Shown in pieces: positions 1 through 9,238 of a stretch of 64,000 nucleotides of DNA. Location: assembly GCA_963747275.1 (NCBI GenBank), contig CAVVEI010000015.1, positions 1 through 64,000 on the forward strand, read 5' to 3'. Position numbers and translations under genes: made by a program. The notes under the pieces are model-generated. The model did not search any database, was not told the DNA's origin, and saw only the letters and a program-made list of their open reading frames with translations. The first letter of the stretch is position 1; the number at the start of each line of letters is the position of its first letter. The DNA is from RBG-16-64-13 sp963747275 (lineage in GTDB: Bacteria; Actinomycetota; Thermoleophilia; RBG-16-64-13).

Positions 1-296
1 GATAGTATGTCATACTTGCGCCATGAAGTCCCATTTGCAATCTGACTCGATGGCGTGCCGACACAGTCTGGATATGATGTGAAAATTCAATGTCGACTGC
101 ATGCAGACACTGTGTAGCCTCACCTTTGTGACTCCAGCATGCCATCAGCATGCCATCAGTGAGGGCGCCGATTGTCATGGCGCTGTACTATAGTGTACGC
201 CTCATGGGCAGACTGACAATAGTACACCCAACAGCTTGCTGATACCCCCCCCCCCCCCCTCCACTCATGTTCATTGCATTCTCCTCTGTGTCACAG
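1..296. other. Eukaryote-like non-coding DNA, probable intron
   Basis: No convincing coding frame is seen here. The stretch contains an imperfect direct repeat of the 11-mer gcatgccatca near 138-160 and a C homopolymer near 246-259, and it ends in a pyrimidine-rich tract followed by cacag at 292-296, which fits a 3' splice site. It is probably the intron before the first visible Fanzor exon. Composition differs from the bacterial DNA to the right. Confidence 0.45.
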
Positions 297-2164
297 GTTG
301 GGTACATCAATGAGGAGCTGGGGGATGTGCTGGAGGGGGAGGTGGCTGAAGGCCCCAATGGGGTGTTCCGCCTCCAGCGTGTGCACAGGGAGATAGGGGC
401 GGAGCCGGCTACGGTGGCGGACGGTACCCCTGCTGCACAGGAGCGGCTGCACGCCCTGGACCATGTCGTGGTGACTGGGGTGGACCCGGGCCAGGTGCTG
501 GCTTTCAGTGCGGTCACTGCCCTTGGCCAGCGCTGGAGGCGCGAGAACGCCGCGGATTTTGCAGCAAATCCGCCCCCAGAGGGCGAGGGCGTAACGGCGC
601 AGGAGGTGTCAGGGGCGGATTACCGCATATGGGCAAAGTCTGTCCGCAATGAGCAGGGGGAGGCGCAACGCCGCGGGGCCAACCAGGCGTACAGCGATGC
701 ACTCGCGGCGCTCGCGGACAGGCACACGCGCACGGGCCGCTATCAGGTAAGAATTGCGGGGAGCAGCAGCACCGGGCCTTGTGTTGTCTTGAGCCAGCAC
801 CGCAGGCTCTTGCATGAGTGTGCTAGCTGCTCTTGCCGTGTGTTATACTGGTTCAACAGTGCGCAAGGGCCCACTGCTGTCTATCTCGATGCACAATGGG
901 AGCGAGCACATGACATCATGACGGTTGGACGTGACCGTATTTGTCGTCGACTCAGCAAGTGCCGCATGCCTGTTACAGCAGAAGCAGCGCATCAAAGTTT
1001 GAAATGCAGGTCTGGAGTGATGTGTGCATTCATATGTTCCTTGCTGCTGTCATTGAGAAGCCTTGTGGGTCTCAAGATCAATGGCATATCACACCAAGGG
1101 CCTGTCATTCACTGAGTTCTGGTGCACATGATGTATGACCGTTGTCGTAGAGCCGATGATTGTGAGTCACTGTGCAGAGCTCTGACAGTGGGAGAAGAAG
1201 CCTTGGGGCTTTCGTGATGGTAGTATGTCCTCTACAATCTGATGCGGTGGGCCCTCACGTGACTCTACCCCTGCCCCCACTGTAATGGTAACCCCCACTC
1301 ATTCTGCTCTGTGTACACACGGTGCCCGTCCTGGTGGCTGCATCATCGCAGGTGCTGCGCGCCTACTGCACCACTTGGGGGCACCATGCAGATGCCATGT
1401 GGGGAGAGCTGCTGCACCCAGCACGACGGCATCAGAGGTTCAGCCGCTTCCGTGCGCAGCAGGCCGCCATTGCCAAGATGGCAGAAAAGCTGGCCCCAAT
1501 TCGGCGGCAGCACAGGCCGCCGGGATGGAAGCGTGTGCGGTCCCGCGGCCGCCGGTATCCACGGCGCAAGCGCAGGCACAGGAGGTGGCGGGATACGCAC
1601 AGGAGGCCCCGTCGCATCATCTTCTTCGGCGCATGTGCGCGCTTCCCCTCCGGCGGTCGCGCCTCCATTCCCATCAAGAAATTGGTGGCGCAGCTGGCAT
1701 GCCGGTGTCCAACATTCATGACACCACAGCCATACAGTTCCGCCTCGTGCCTGGTGTGTGGGCGGCCCACGCGGGGCGGCGGCGATGAGTTCGGGCACAG
1801 AAACAGGGTTTGCCGGAACGAGGACTGCGCTCTCGCTCAGGCGGCGGAGGGGGGGGTTGCTGTCATCGACCGCGACACCAATGCGCGTGCCAACCTCGGC
1901 ATGCGCGGCGTCTATGCCACGTGCGGCGTTGATGACATCATCCCGGGGTATGTCCCGGCGGATCAAGAAGAGGAGGAGGACACCGAAGAGGAGGAAAGCG
2001 ACGAGGAGGACGACGATGAGGAGGACGGCGACGAGGAAGACGACGAGGAGGAGGATGGCGAGGAGGGCGGCGACGGCGACGAGGGCGGTGATGGGGGGGG
2101 CCTGTCGATGACGGAGAGGGCGGTGGTGACGAGGAGGGGGTCGACGAGGAGGGGGATGCCATAA
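297..2164 (+). CDS. Fanzor/TnpB-like RNA-guided nuclease, spliced, 5' end missing
   Basis: Two exons, 297-746 and 1352-2164, join in phase 0 to give the C-terminal part of an OMEGA-type nuclease. Exon 1 carries a VDPG motif (codons 480-491), the usual RuvC-I aspartate context of Fanzor and TnpB. Exon 2 carries a basic helical stretch rich in Arg, then a CxxC (near 1748-1759) and a C-x4-C (near 1811-1828) forming the target-nucleic-acid-binding zinc finger, then DRDTNARANL (1868-1897), the RuvC-III motif. The RuvC-II glutamate usually just before the first CxxC is not seen; the equivalent segment reads TPQPYSSASC. After RuvC-III the protein runs into a tail of Glu/Asp. About 70 residues precede RuvC-I, fewer than the family usually has, so upstream exons lie outside the window. 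Activity is unproven. Confidence 0.72.
747..1351 (+). other. Spliceosomal intron in the Fanzor-like gene
   Basis: The coding frame is good up to tatcag at 741-746, followed by a consensus-like donor gtaag at 747-751. The frame returns after catcatcgcag ending at 1351. Joining 746 to 1352 keeps phase 0 and gives a continuous protein with the family's motif order. The interval has stops in all useful frames and no bacterial features. The boundaries are inferred from sequence, not from transcripts. Confidence 0.65.
1965..2105 (+). repeat. Low-complexity GAG/GAC/GAT tract (acidic tail)
   Basis: An imperfect trinucleotide run of gag, gac, gat and gaa codons encodes almost only Glu and Asp, then Gly-rich acidic residues, at the C-terminus of the Fanzor-like protein. 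The opposite strand shows open frames of Pro/Arg or Val/Leu that are artefacts of this repeat. Confidence 0.7.
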
Positions 2165-2395
2165 TGGCATGAGGGGCAGTATTGAGGTTATGCAGCCGGG
2201 GCGGGGGGAGGGGGAAGGGGGGTAGGGGGGGGGGGACAGGCACGGGGGGTTCGTCACGCGGTGTGCGGGACTGCTGCAGCAGTACATATCACCAGCCACA
2301 GTTGCAAAAGCAGCAGACACAGGGTAGAAGTAGTGTACATCCTGCATTTGTGTTTGCAGGCGGGCGGGCAGTAGCACAATGCTCTACCCCCGCCA
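2165..2395. other. Eukaryote-like flank, G-rich, no gene seen
   Basis: This follows the stop of the Fanzor-like gene. It begins with an almost pure G tract interrupted by a few other bases (about 2198-2243). A further pyrimidine-rich segment with tttgcag near 2351-2360 could be another splice acceptor. No protein is supported. Confidence 0.4.
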
Positions 2396-2450
2396 GAATT
2401 CTGGGCTGGTGTGCCTTCGGGCCTTGGTCAACCAAGGAAACCTGGAGAGC
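2396..2450. other. Chimeric junction between eukaryote-like and bacterial DNA
   Basis: On the minus strand the bacterial kinase reads well through its phospho-acceptor helix up to about 2450. The remaining codons to the stop at 2384 do not look like that family. Left of about 2396 the DNA has the algal-like character. A GAATTC hexamer sits at 2396-2401; it may be chance or a ligation scar. The exact breakpoint cannot be placed. Confidence 0.6.
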
Positions 2451-3697
2451 AAGCCTGCCACGTGCTGCAGCTTGCCGCGCGTCTCGGCGAGGTCGGGCGG
2501 GAGGTTGCGCGCGGCGGTCGCAAGCTCCAGGCCGGCCGCAGTGAGCGATTGCAGCAGGCCATCATGAAGCTCCAGCGCCGTTCTCATCCTCTGGTCTCTC
2601 ACTGCTGCGTCACGAAGGCGATCTACGGCGCGTACCGAACCCATACGGGCGAGAAGCTCGCCTGCGATGATCTCGGCGGTGAAGAGGGAGTCGACCACCG
2701 CGGCGGGATGCTCCAAGAAGAACAGGCGCCCTTTGAACTCGGTGCCGGCCAGCGGCACCGACACAGCGTCGGTCACCGAGAATTCAGAGCGCAATTGAGG
2801 GTCTAGGCCCTCTCCCGCGAGCGACCGGATCTCCTCCGTCTTTGGCCAAGACGATCACGCCTGGGCGTGAGAAACATATGAACCCTACATCGGCCAGATC
2901 AGGGGTGACCAGGTCGCCGAAGGTGTCGGGCGGCGGCGGGTAAGCGTGACTCCGGCCGAGTCGCTGTATGCGATGAACCTGTAGGGTTCCTCTGCCTGAT
3001 CCCACACGAGCAGACCGCGCCGAGCTCCGATGATCGCGACGGCTTCTGGGAGCGAGACCTCAAGCAGCGAGGGTATGTCAGTGTGGCTCGAGCGCCTCCA
3101 ATTGGCAAGCCGCTCAAGCTCACCGCGCACGGCGCGCTCGAAGCGCTCGAACTGGGTCAGGAGGACTGCCACTATGCCCAAGTAAGCCGCCCTGACAACG
3201 AAGCGGCTGAGCTGGAACTCCGGATCGCCCAGCCATCTGGAGGTGAGGAAGCCAAGAGCCAAGAAGGCCAGGATCGAGCCGGCTGCGGTGGCGATGGTGC
3301 CCCGAGTGCGCCAGCGGAGAGTCGCGACCACCATGGCAAACACGAAGTAGACGTAGAACGGGCTGGTAGACCCCTCGGTGAAGTACATGATCACTACGAA
3401 CATGGCGAGATCGATCACGTGGGTTCCGAGCTGTATCCCCCTGAGCGGGCGATGAACGCGCCAGACTGTGATCCCCAAGACCAGGGCGTAGAGCAGGTAG
3501 GTGCCCAGCAGAGCGTAGGCGGTATTCTGATAGCGTCCCGGCTGGGTCTGGTCGAGGTAGATGGTGAGCAAGGAGAGCGCCGCTAGTACGAGGCGGGCAA
3601 GCGCGACAACGCGCTCGGTACGTTCTCGGTATGGGTAGTGGAGCGCCAATCTCTCTCCAGACGCAGAGAAGCCGTGCGTGTCCGGGCAGTGTAGCAC
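2440..3697 (-). CDS. Membrane sensor histidine kinase, truncated at the junction and frameshifted
   Basis: The first 270 codons from the ATG at 3697 encode about six hydrophobic segments (roughly residues 30-190), then the start of a GAF-like domain with LLEVSLPEAVAIIGARRG. Homology moves to other frames near 2945 and 2810, where the sensor domain ends with GRLFFLEHP. The dimerisation and phospho-acceptor helix follows, with ALELHDGLLQSL; the His of LELHDG is the expected autophosphorylation site (HisKA_3, NarL/DesK class). The ATP-binding domain and the usual downstream response regulator are absent because the bacterial sequence stops here. The signal sensed is unknown. Confidence 0.72.
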
Positions 3698-3735
3698 TGG
3701 TCATCCGCGCAGGAGCGGCTTGGGGCCCCGTTGTT

Positions 3736-5007
3736 CTACAGAGTGGTCTGCGAGTCGGCCACGGCTATCTGGGGGTCCAGCGCCGGCGCCAACTTGGCCT
3801 CGTCCAGCGCCACGCGGGCAGCGGTCCGCTGGGCCTGCGGATCTAGGCGCCGCGTCACGAACACGGTGACCAGGGCGACTCCACAGGCTATAAAGAAGGG
3901 GACCTCGTAGCCGACGAAGTGCAGTATGAACCCGGCCGCCACCGGCACCACCACGGCTGTGGCGTGCAGTATGGTGACTCCCATGGCCAGGCTGGGAGCG
4001 ACGTCTTGGGGCACGGCGATCTTGCGCAGGTAGATGCTGGCTCCCATGCCCGAGAAGATGGCTACGAACGAGTAGAGCACGTAGAACACACAGGCCAGAT
4101 AGACGCTATTGGCCAGCGCATAGCCGCCCAGAGCGAAGATGTAGCCCACGTTTATGGCCTGCAGCACGCGGCGCTCACCCACGCGGTCGATGAGCTTGCC
4201 CACATACGATGAAGAGAAGATGGTGACGAACGTCACCGTCATCAGGATGACCGATAGCTGAGCCACACCGAGCTCGAACCGATGTACCAGCACCCACAGA
4301 CCAAAAGAGAAGAAGATCTGTTGGCGCACCCCGTCCAGCAGGTTGAGCCAGTAGAAGTACTTGTAGTCTTTGCGCCAGACCATGCGCTCTCGTTTGGGCG
4401 CCACTTTGCGCAGTTCGCCCTCGTGCAGATGGGGGAAGCGGAAGATGGCCATCGCGCCCACCACTCCGGCGAGGCCCGCGATCATGAAGGTGAGCTCATA
4501 AGACAGGAGCTGGAAGTGGAAGATGAAGAACACCGCCACAAGCGCGGCGAAGGTGCCGGCCTGGCCGTAGCCGGTAAGGCGGCCAAGGGTGCGGCCTACT
4601 CTGTCTTGCTTGGTGAGGGTCATGCCGAGTGAGTACTGGGTCTGGAGTATGGTGTGCATGCCGAAGCTGCTTATGAGTATCCAAGGGATCATCGTCGCGA
4701 AACGGTTGGCGGTACCCATGAACCCGTACCCCACGGCCATCAGGAGCATGGCTCCTACCGTCAGCCACTGCAGTGAGACTCGGTAGAGCAGGGCCATGAG
4801 TAGTATGAGAAGCAGGCCGCCGACTTCGCGCACGGCAGTCATATAGCCGAACTGCGGGCCTCCGAAGTGCAGCACGTTCTCGAAGTAGTTGGTTATTATC
4901 CCGTTGCTGAGGCTGTTGGCCACGCCCACCGTCACCTGCATAGTGGCGAGCATGATGAAGCCGCGGGATGCCGGGTTCTTCCAGGATTCGCGTAGGCGCT
5001 CGATCAT
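3736..5007 (-). CDS. Major facilitator superfamily permease
   Basis: The product has 423 residues and about 12 hydrophobic segments. An MFS motif-A-like loop, GKLIDRVGERR, follows the central hydrophilic region (APKRERMVWRKD), where the two six-helix halves join. No substrate-defining motif was recognised, so the cargo is unknown. The ORF is intact. The gene stands between the truncated kinase and a divergently transcribed membrane protein; a possible TATAGA -10 element lies about 30 bp upstream of its ATG. Confidence 0.8.
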   Translation of the reverse strand: MIERLRESWKNPASRGFIMLATMQVTVGVANSLSNGIITNYFENVLHFGGPQFGYMTAVREVGGLLLILLMALLYRVSLQWLTVGAMLLMAVGYGFMGTANRFATMIPWILISSFGMHTILQTQYSLGMTLTKQDRVGRTLGRLTGYGQAGTFAALVAVFFIFHFQLLSYELTFMIAGLAGVVGAMAIFRFPHLHEGELRKVAPKRERMVWRKDYKYFYWLNLLDGVRQQIFFSFGLWVLVHRFELGVAQLSVILMTVTFVTIFSSSYVGKLIDRVGERRVLQAINVGYIFALGGYALANSVYLACVFYVLYSFVAIFSGMGASIYLRKIAVPQDVAPSLAMGVTILHATAVVVPVAAGFILHFVGYEVPFFIACGVALVTVFVTRRLDPQAQRTAARVALDEAKLAPALDPQIAVADSQTTL

Positions 5008-5123
5008 CGGGCCGCTACCGTGGCGGCTTCAGTATCTATACTTAGGCATATTGGGAAGTATCTTAGGCAGGCAGCGTGGGAAGATGCAAGTGTGAGAGCT
5101 AGAGTCGCGACTTAGGAGGGGCC

Positions 5124-5672
5124 ATGGACTGGGAGAGCATCGTCTTGCTGGTGATAATCGCTCTGGGGGGAGTGGCGGTAGTAGGCAGCTACGTGGTGGG
5201 GCTCAGGGCCAAGGCCGGGGGCTCACAGGCTTTGTGGGGCGGGGTGCCCACCAAGGTGCGGCCCATGTACGGAGTCTCGATGATCCTATCGGCCATCGGG
5301 TTCTTGGCGGTGCTCTACTACCTGTTCCTGGTGTTGGAGCCGGCGGAGGTAGTCATAGCTGGAAGTCTCGGCTTCAACATCTACTTTCCGATCTTCATAC
5401 TGATCCTTGCGCCCTCAACGCTGTGGCTGCGGCTGAGCAAGGCCTACCTGAACAAGCCCGGGCTGGGCAGGTGGATCGCCGTGCGGTTGGTGCTCTTTGT
5501 GGTGGGGCTTGCCTCTATCGCCCTTGCGTGGACGTTCTTTGCGCTGGAAGGGGAGCAGAGTGGGGTGGCGTACTGGTTCGCCACGGCGGGCAGCTGCTAC
5601 TTCGCCTTTCACACTTTCGTCCTGGATGCGCTGCTCTGGGCGGCGCTGTTCAGGCGGCCCCTGGAGGGCTGA
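5124..5672 (+). CDS. Small integral membrane protein of unknown function
   Basis: The product has 182 residues with about five hydrophobic segments (near 5-27, 50-72, 78-103, 115-137, 148-175). A strong ribosome site, taggagggg, sits just before the ATG at 5124 and fixes the start. No conserved family motif was recognised. It is divergent from the MFS gene and not obviously in an operon with the ribonuclease downstream, which appears to have its own promoter. Confidence 0.7.
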   Translation: MDWESIVLLVIIALGGVAVVGSYVVGLRAKAGGSQALWGGVPTKVRPMYGVSMILSAIGFLAVLYYLFLVLEPAEVVIAGSLGFNIYFPIFILILAPSTLWLRLSKAYLNKPGLGRWIAVRLVLFVVGLASIALAWTFFALEGEQSGVAYWFATAGSCYFAFHTFVLDALLWAALFRRPLEG

Positions 5673-5756
5673 GCGCCAGAACCGGCGCGTATGCTAAAGC
5701 TCGACTTGAGGTAGAGAGTAGCTGAGATCACACTGGTTGGGCGGAGCAGAAGCCGC

Positions 5757-5770
5757 TATGCTGCCCAGTT
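5757..5770 (+). promoter_or_regulatory. Putative leaderless -10 element before the RNB gene
   Basis: TATGCT ends 8 nt before the ATG at 5771 and there is no Shine-Dalgarno sequence between them. This matches the TANNNT -10 arrangement of leaderless actinobacterial transcripts. No clear -35 is visible. Confidence 0.4.
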
Positions 5771-7348
5771 ATGAACAGTGACCAAGCCAGCGGCCATCGC
5801 GTCCTGCTGCAGTCTATCGCTCACAGAGCGATGTTGGAGCGAGGGATGCTGCCTGAGTTCTCGCCCGCCGCGCTGGCCGAGTTGCAGACTATCCAGGCGC
5901 AGGCAGCCCGGGGTGGGCCGGGCGCCACCGCGGAGGCTGGCGTAGCGGGCGGCGGCCAGGACGGCGCTGAGGGTGGCGCACAGGGCGCGACGCGCGACCT
6001 CACCGAGCTGCTGTGGTGCTCTATAGACAACGACGACTCCCTGGACCTAGACCAGCTTACCGTCGCCCGGCAGCGGGCCGACGGCAAGATAGACATCCTG
6101 GTGGCGGTGGCCGATGTCGACTCGCTCGTGGTGAGCGGTGCGGCCATAGACCAGCATGCCGGCCACAACACCACCTCGGTGTACACGGCGGCGCAGGTAT
6201 TCCCCATGTTGCCCGAAGCGCTCTCCACAGGGCTCACGTCGCTTAACGAGGCCCAAGAGCGGCGGGCCGTGGTGGTAGAAATGGTGGCAAATGGCGACGG
6301 CTCGCTGGGCGACTCGGCCATCTACAGGGCCAGAGTGCGCAACCACGCCAAGTTGGCTTACGGTGCAGTGGCCGCCTGGCTTGAGGGCACCGGCGCCGAG
6401 CCCCGGGCGCTGGCCGCGGTGCCGGGGCTGGCCGACAACCTGCGGCTGCAAGACAAGGTGGCTCAGCGCCTCAAGGCCTATATGCAGACTCTGGGAGCCC
6501 TGACCCTGGAGACTACCCAAGCCGTGGTCACCTTTGCCGGCGAGAGCGTCAGTGACCTTAGTGCTGAGGGCAAGAACCGGGCCAAGGAGATAATCAGCGG
6601 GTTCATGATCTCTGCGAACGGCTCTACGGCGAGGTTCCTGGCGGGCCAAGGTTATCCCTCTATCCGCAGGGTGGTGCGCGCTCCCGCCCGGTGGGACCGC
6701 ATAGCGCAGTTGGCCGCCGAGCACGGGGCCGCGCTGCCTGCGCAGCCTGACTCGCAAGCTCTGGAGGAGTTCCTCAGGGCGGCCAAGGCCGCCGATCCGC
6801 TGCGTTTTCCGGACCTGTCGCTTGCCGTGGTGAAGCTGCTGGGGCCTGGCGAGTACGTGGCCGAGGCTGTGGAGGGTGTCCCACCGGGGCACTTCGGGCT
6901 GGCGGTGAAAGACTACGGTCACTCCACAGCGCCCAACCGGCGTTACACCGACCTCATCACCCAGCGGCTGCTCAAGGCGGCGCTGCAGGGGGCCGCCTCG
7001 CCCTACGACCTCGACGAGCTGGGCGGGCTGGCAGAGCGCTGCACGCAGATGGAAGACGCCGCCAACAAGGTGGAGCGGCAGGTGGGCAAGGCCGCGGCCG
7101 CACTCTTCATACGCGACAAGGTGGGTGAGGAGTTCGACGCGCTGGTCACCGGCGCTGCCGCCAAGGGTACCTGGGTGCGTCTGCTGGCCCTGCCGGTAGA
7201 GGGCAGGCTGGTGGAGGGCACGCGCGGGCTGGATGTAGGCGACCGGCTGCGGGTACGCCTGCTAAGAGTGGACGTGGAGCGAGGCTACATAGACTTTGCG
7301 CGCGCGGCTGCGCCCGCCGGGCGGGCCGGGCCGCGCCCCCTAGGCTAG
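5771..7348 (+). CDS. RNB-domain 3'-5' exoribonuclease (RNase II/R family)
   Basis: The 525-residue protein carries the RNB catalytic core. Residues 84-95 read SIDNDDSLDLDQ, the acidic metal-binding motif of RNase II/R enzymes. Near residues 383-395 it has STAPNRRYTDL, equivalent to the conserved S-x-P-x-RRYxDL segment that contacts RNA. An Ala/Gly linker occupies about 48-73. The C-terminus (about 450-515) is weakly S1/OB-like. It lacks the N-terminal cold-shock domains of full-length RNase R, so it is a short-form enzyme. It probably degrades RNA 3'-5' in the cytoplasm. Confidence 0.85.
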   Translation: MNSDQASGHRVLLQSIAHRAMLERGMLPEFSPAALAELQTIQAQAARGGPGATAEAGVAGGGQDGAEGGAQGATRDLTELLWCSIDNDDSLDLDQLTVARQRADGKIDILVAVADVDSLVVSGAAIDQHAGHNTTSVYTAAQVFPMLPEALSTGLTSLNEAQERRAVVVEMVANGDGSLGDSAIYRARVRNHAKLAYGAVAAWLEGTGAEPRALAAVPGLADNLRLQDKVAQRLKAYMQTLGALTLETTQAVVTFAGESVSDLSAEGKNRAKEIISGFMISANGSTARFLAGQGYPSIRRVVRAPARWDRIAQLAAEHGAALPAQPDSQALEEFLRAAKAADPLRFPDLSLAVVKLLGPGEYVAEAVEGVPPGHFGLAVKDYGHSTAPNRRYTDLITQRLLKAALQGAASPYDLDELGGLAERCTQMEDAANKVERQVGKAAAALFIRDKVGEEFDALVTGAAAKGTWVRLLALPVEGRLVEGTRGLDVGDRLRVRLLRVDVERGYIDFARAAAPAGRAGPRPLG

Positions 7349-7380
7349 CCCCGTCTGCGGGCAGCAGCCCGCAGCCCTGG

Positions 7381-7392
7381 TAACATACCCGC
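7381..7392 (+). promoter_or_regulatory. Putative leaderless -10 element before the propeller gene
   Basis: TAACAT at 7381-7386 is followed by six bases and the ATG at 7393, without a ribosome-binding site. It has the same spacing as the elements before the cytidylyltransferase and queF genes. Confidence 0.42.
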
Positions 7393-9199
7393 ATGCCCGA
7401 AGAGGATTATCCGAGATACCTCTACAGCTACGACAGCCAGAGGCGCCGGCGTAAGAAGCGCAAGGTATTCTTCCGCAGGTTCATGGCCCTGGCGCTCTTC
7501 TGCTGCTTTGTAGTGGCGACGGTGCTGGTGGTAAGGGCGATAGCCTTTCCGCATGTGCCGGGCGCCGACTCGGGCGAGCCCACCACCACTACCGAGCCCA
7601 TGCTCAACATGACGGTGGCCCCCATCGCCTCGACCACACCGGCGGCCTTCAACTTCACCACCGAAGTGTTTCGAGGTATCACCAAGCTTCCTACTTACAA
7701 GCGCGATCCGGGCATATCGTTCGGCTCGGGTAAGAACTACACCGATCTAGAAGGCATCATCACCTTCAGGGGCAACAACTATCGCGAGGGGTCCAGCTAC
7801 GGCACGGCCGTGGTAGACACGGCGGAGCTGGAGATCACCTGGCAGGTGACCACAGGGTCTGTGGAGCGCAGCGAGACTGCTGGCCCCGGCATCTGGGAGG
7901 GTAGTGGTTGGACCGGCCAACCCCTCGTGGTCAAGTGGCCCGAAGACGTGAAGCAGAAGATGAACATAGACGTCGTCAAGAAGGCCGCCCCTGACCTGGT
8001 GGAGGTCATCTATCCGTGTCTCGACGGCAAGATCTACTTCTTAGACCTCAAAGACGGTTCGCGCACCCGGCGGGTGATCGACACCAAAGGTGGAGCTATC
8101 AAGGGGACGGCCAGCATATACCCCGACGGCACTCCGCTACTCTTCGTGGGTCAAGGCGACGCTTTACCTGCCAGCCAACCCCGAAGGAGTGGTGAAGTAC
8201 CGCATCTACAGCCTGGTGACCAGAAGCTGCTACACACCTTTGGCACCGACGACCCGGTGGCCTACCGCAAGGCTTGGCAGGCGTACGACTGCCAGCGCCC
8301 TCATAGACGTCGAGACCGACACCCTCATAGAACCCGGCGAGAACGGGCTTCTCTATACGGTCAAGCTGAACACCAAGTGGGACAAGGCGGCCGGCACGCT
8401 GTCGATAGACCCGGACGAGCCTGTGAAGATGCGCTACACCACGCCGGAGTACGGTGACGGCCCCGAACCAGGCAACTCGCGCACCAATCGCTGGTGGGGC
8501 ATAGAGACCTCGCCGGCCGCGTGGCGCAACTACCTGTATGTGGGCGACAACGGTGGCAGACTCATGTGTATAGACCTCAACACCATGACCACGGTGTGGG
8601 TGCAGGACATCGTCGACGACACCAACTCGTCGCCCCTGTTCGAGGAATCGGTCGCCGACGGCACGGGCTACATCTACATCGCTCCGTCGCTCCATATAAC
8701 CGGCTCGGGGAATCCCCCGGGCGGGCAGATATCCATAATGAAGATCAACGCAGCCACGGGTGAGAAGGTCTGGAGCTCCCAGGAGTATGAGTGCTACTCA
8801 AGGTCTGGCATCTCGGGGGGCGTGCAGGGCACCGGGCTGCTGGGCCAGGGCGATATCTCGAACCTGGTCATCTACCCGGTGGCAGGGTCGCCGGCCGTGG
8901 CCCCGGGCCTACTGGTGGCGCTCGACAAGGCGACGGGCAACGAGGTGTGGCGCTTCACCATGGGCAACTATGCCTGGAGCTCGCCGGTGGCCGTGTATAC
9001 GGCTGAGGGCAAGTCGTACATAGTAATCTGCGACAGCGTGGGCACGGTCTACTTGCTGGAGGGCGCCACCGGCCTGAAGATGTCCGATGTGCCCACCAGC
9101 ACCCAAGAGCGCGCTATCGAGGCCACTCCCGTGGTGTACAACAACACCATAGTCATAGGCACCAAGGGCAAGAGGATCTACGGCATAACCATCAAGTGA
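7393..9199 (+). CDS. Membrane-anchored PQQ-like beta-propeller protein (frameshifted)
   Basis: The protein has a short basic cytoplasmic N-terminus (RRRRKKRK), one hydrophobic anchor at about residues 29-52, a Thr/Pro linker, and a large extracellular part. The latter contains PQQ-type propeller blades such as LYVGDNGGRLMCIDL and GLLVALDKATGNEVW. The reading frame changes near 8150, again near 8215 and again near 8290; sensible sequence continues across all three, so this is one gene of about 600 codons with base errors. No quinone-binding or dehydrogenase residues were identified. A scaffold or binding role is as likely as catalysis. Confidence 0.75.
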
Positions 9200-9238
9200 C
9201 GCTGGGCGCCGCGGGTGGCGTACCCGGCGCAGGCGGAG

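Noticed and set aside
1343..2377. Long minus-strand ORF of 344 codons opposite the Fanzor-like exon
   Set aside because: It is Pro/Leu/Val-rich because it mirrors the acidic repeat and Arg-rich codons. The plus strand carries the recognised motifs.
2396..2401. GAATTC as proof of an EcoRI ligation scar
   Set aside because: A six-base site occurs by chance and the exact breakpoint is not known, so it is noted only as a possibility.
2384..2450. Minus-strand ORF extending from the kinase into the left segment
   Set aside because: The last 20 codons do not resemble the kinase family and cross the composition change; they read through the junction by chance.
4282..4632. Plus-strand ORF opposite the MFS permease
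   Set aside because: The composition is His/Glu-rich without family resemblance; the permease frame is intact on the other strand.
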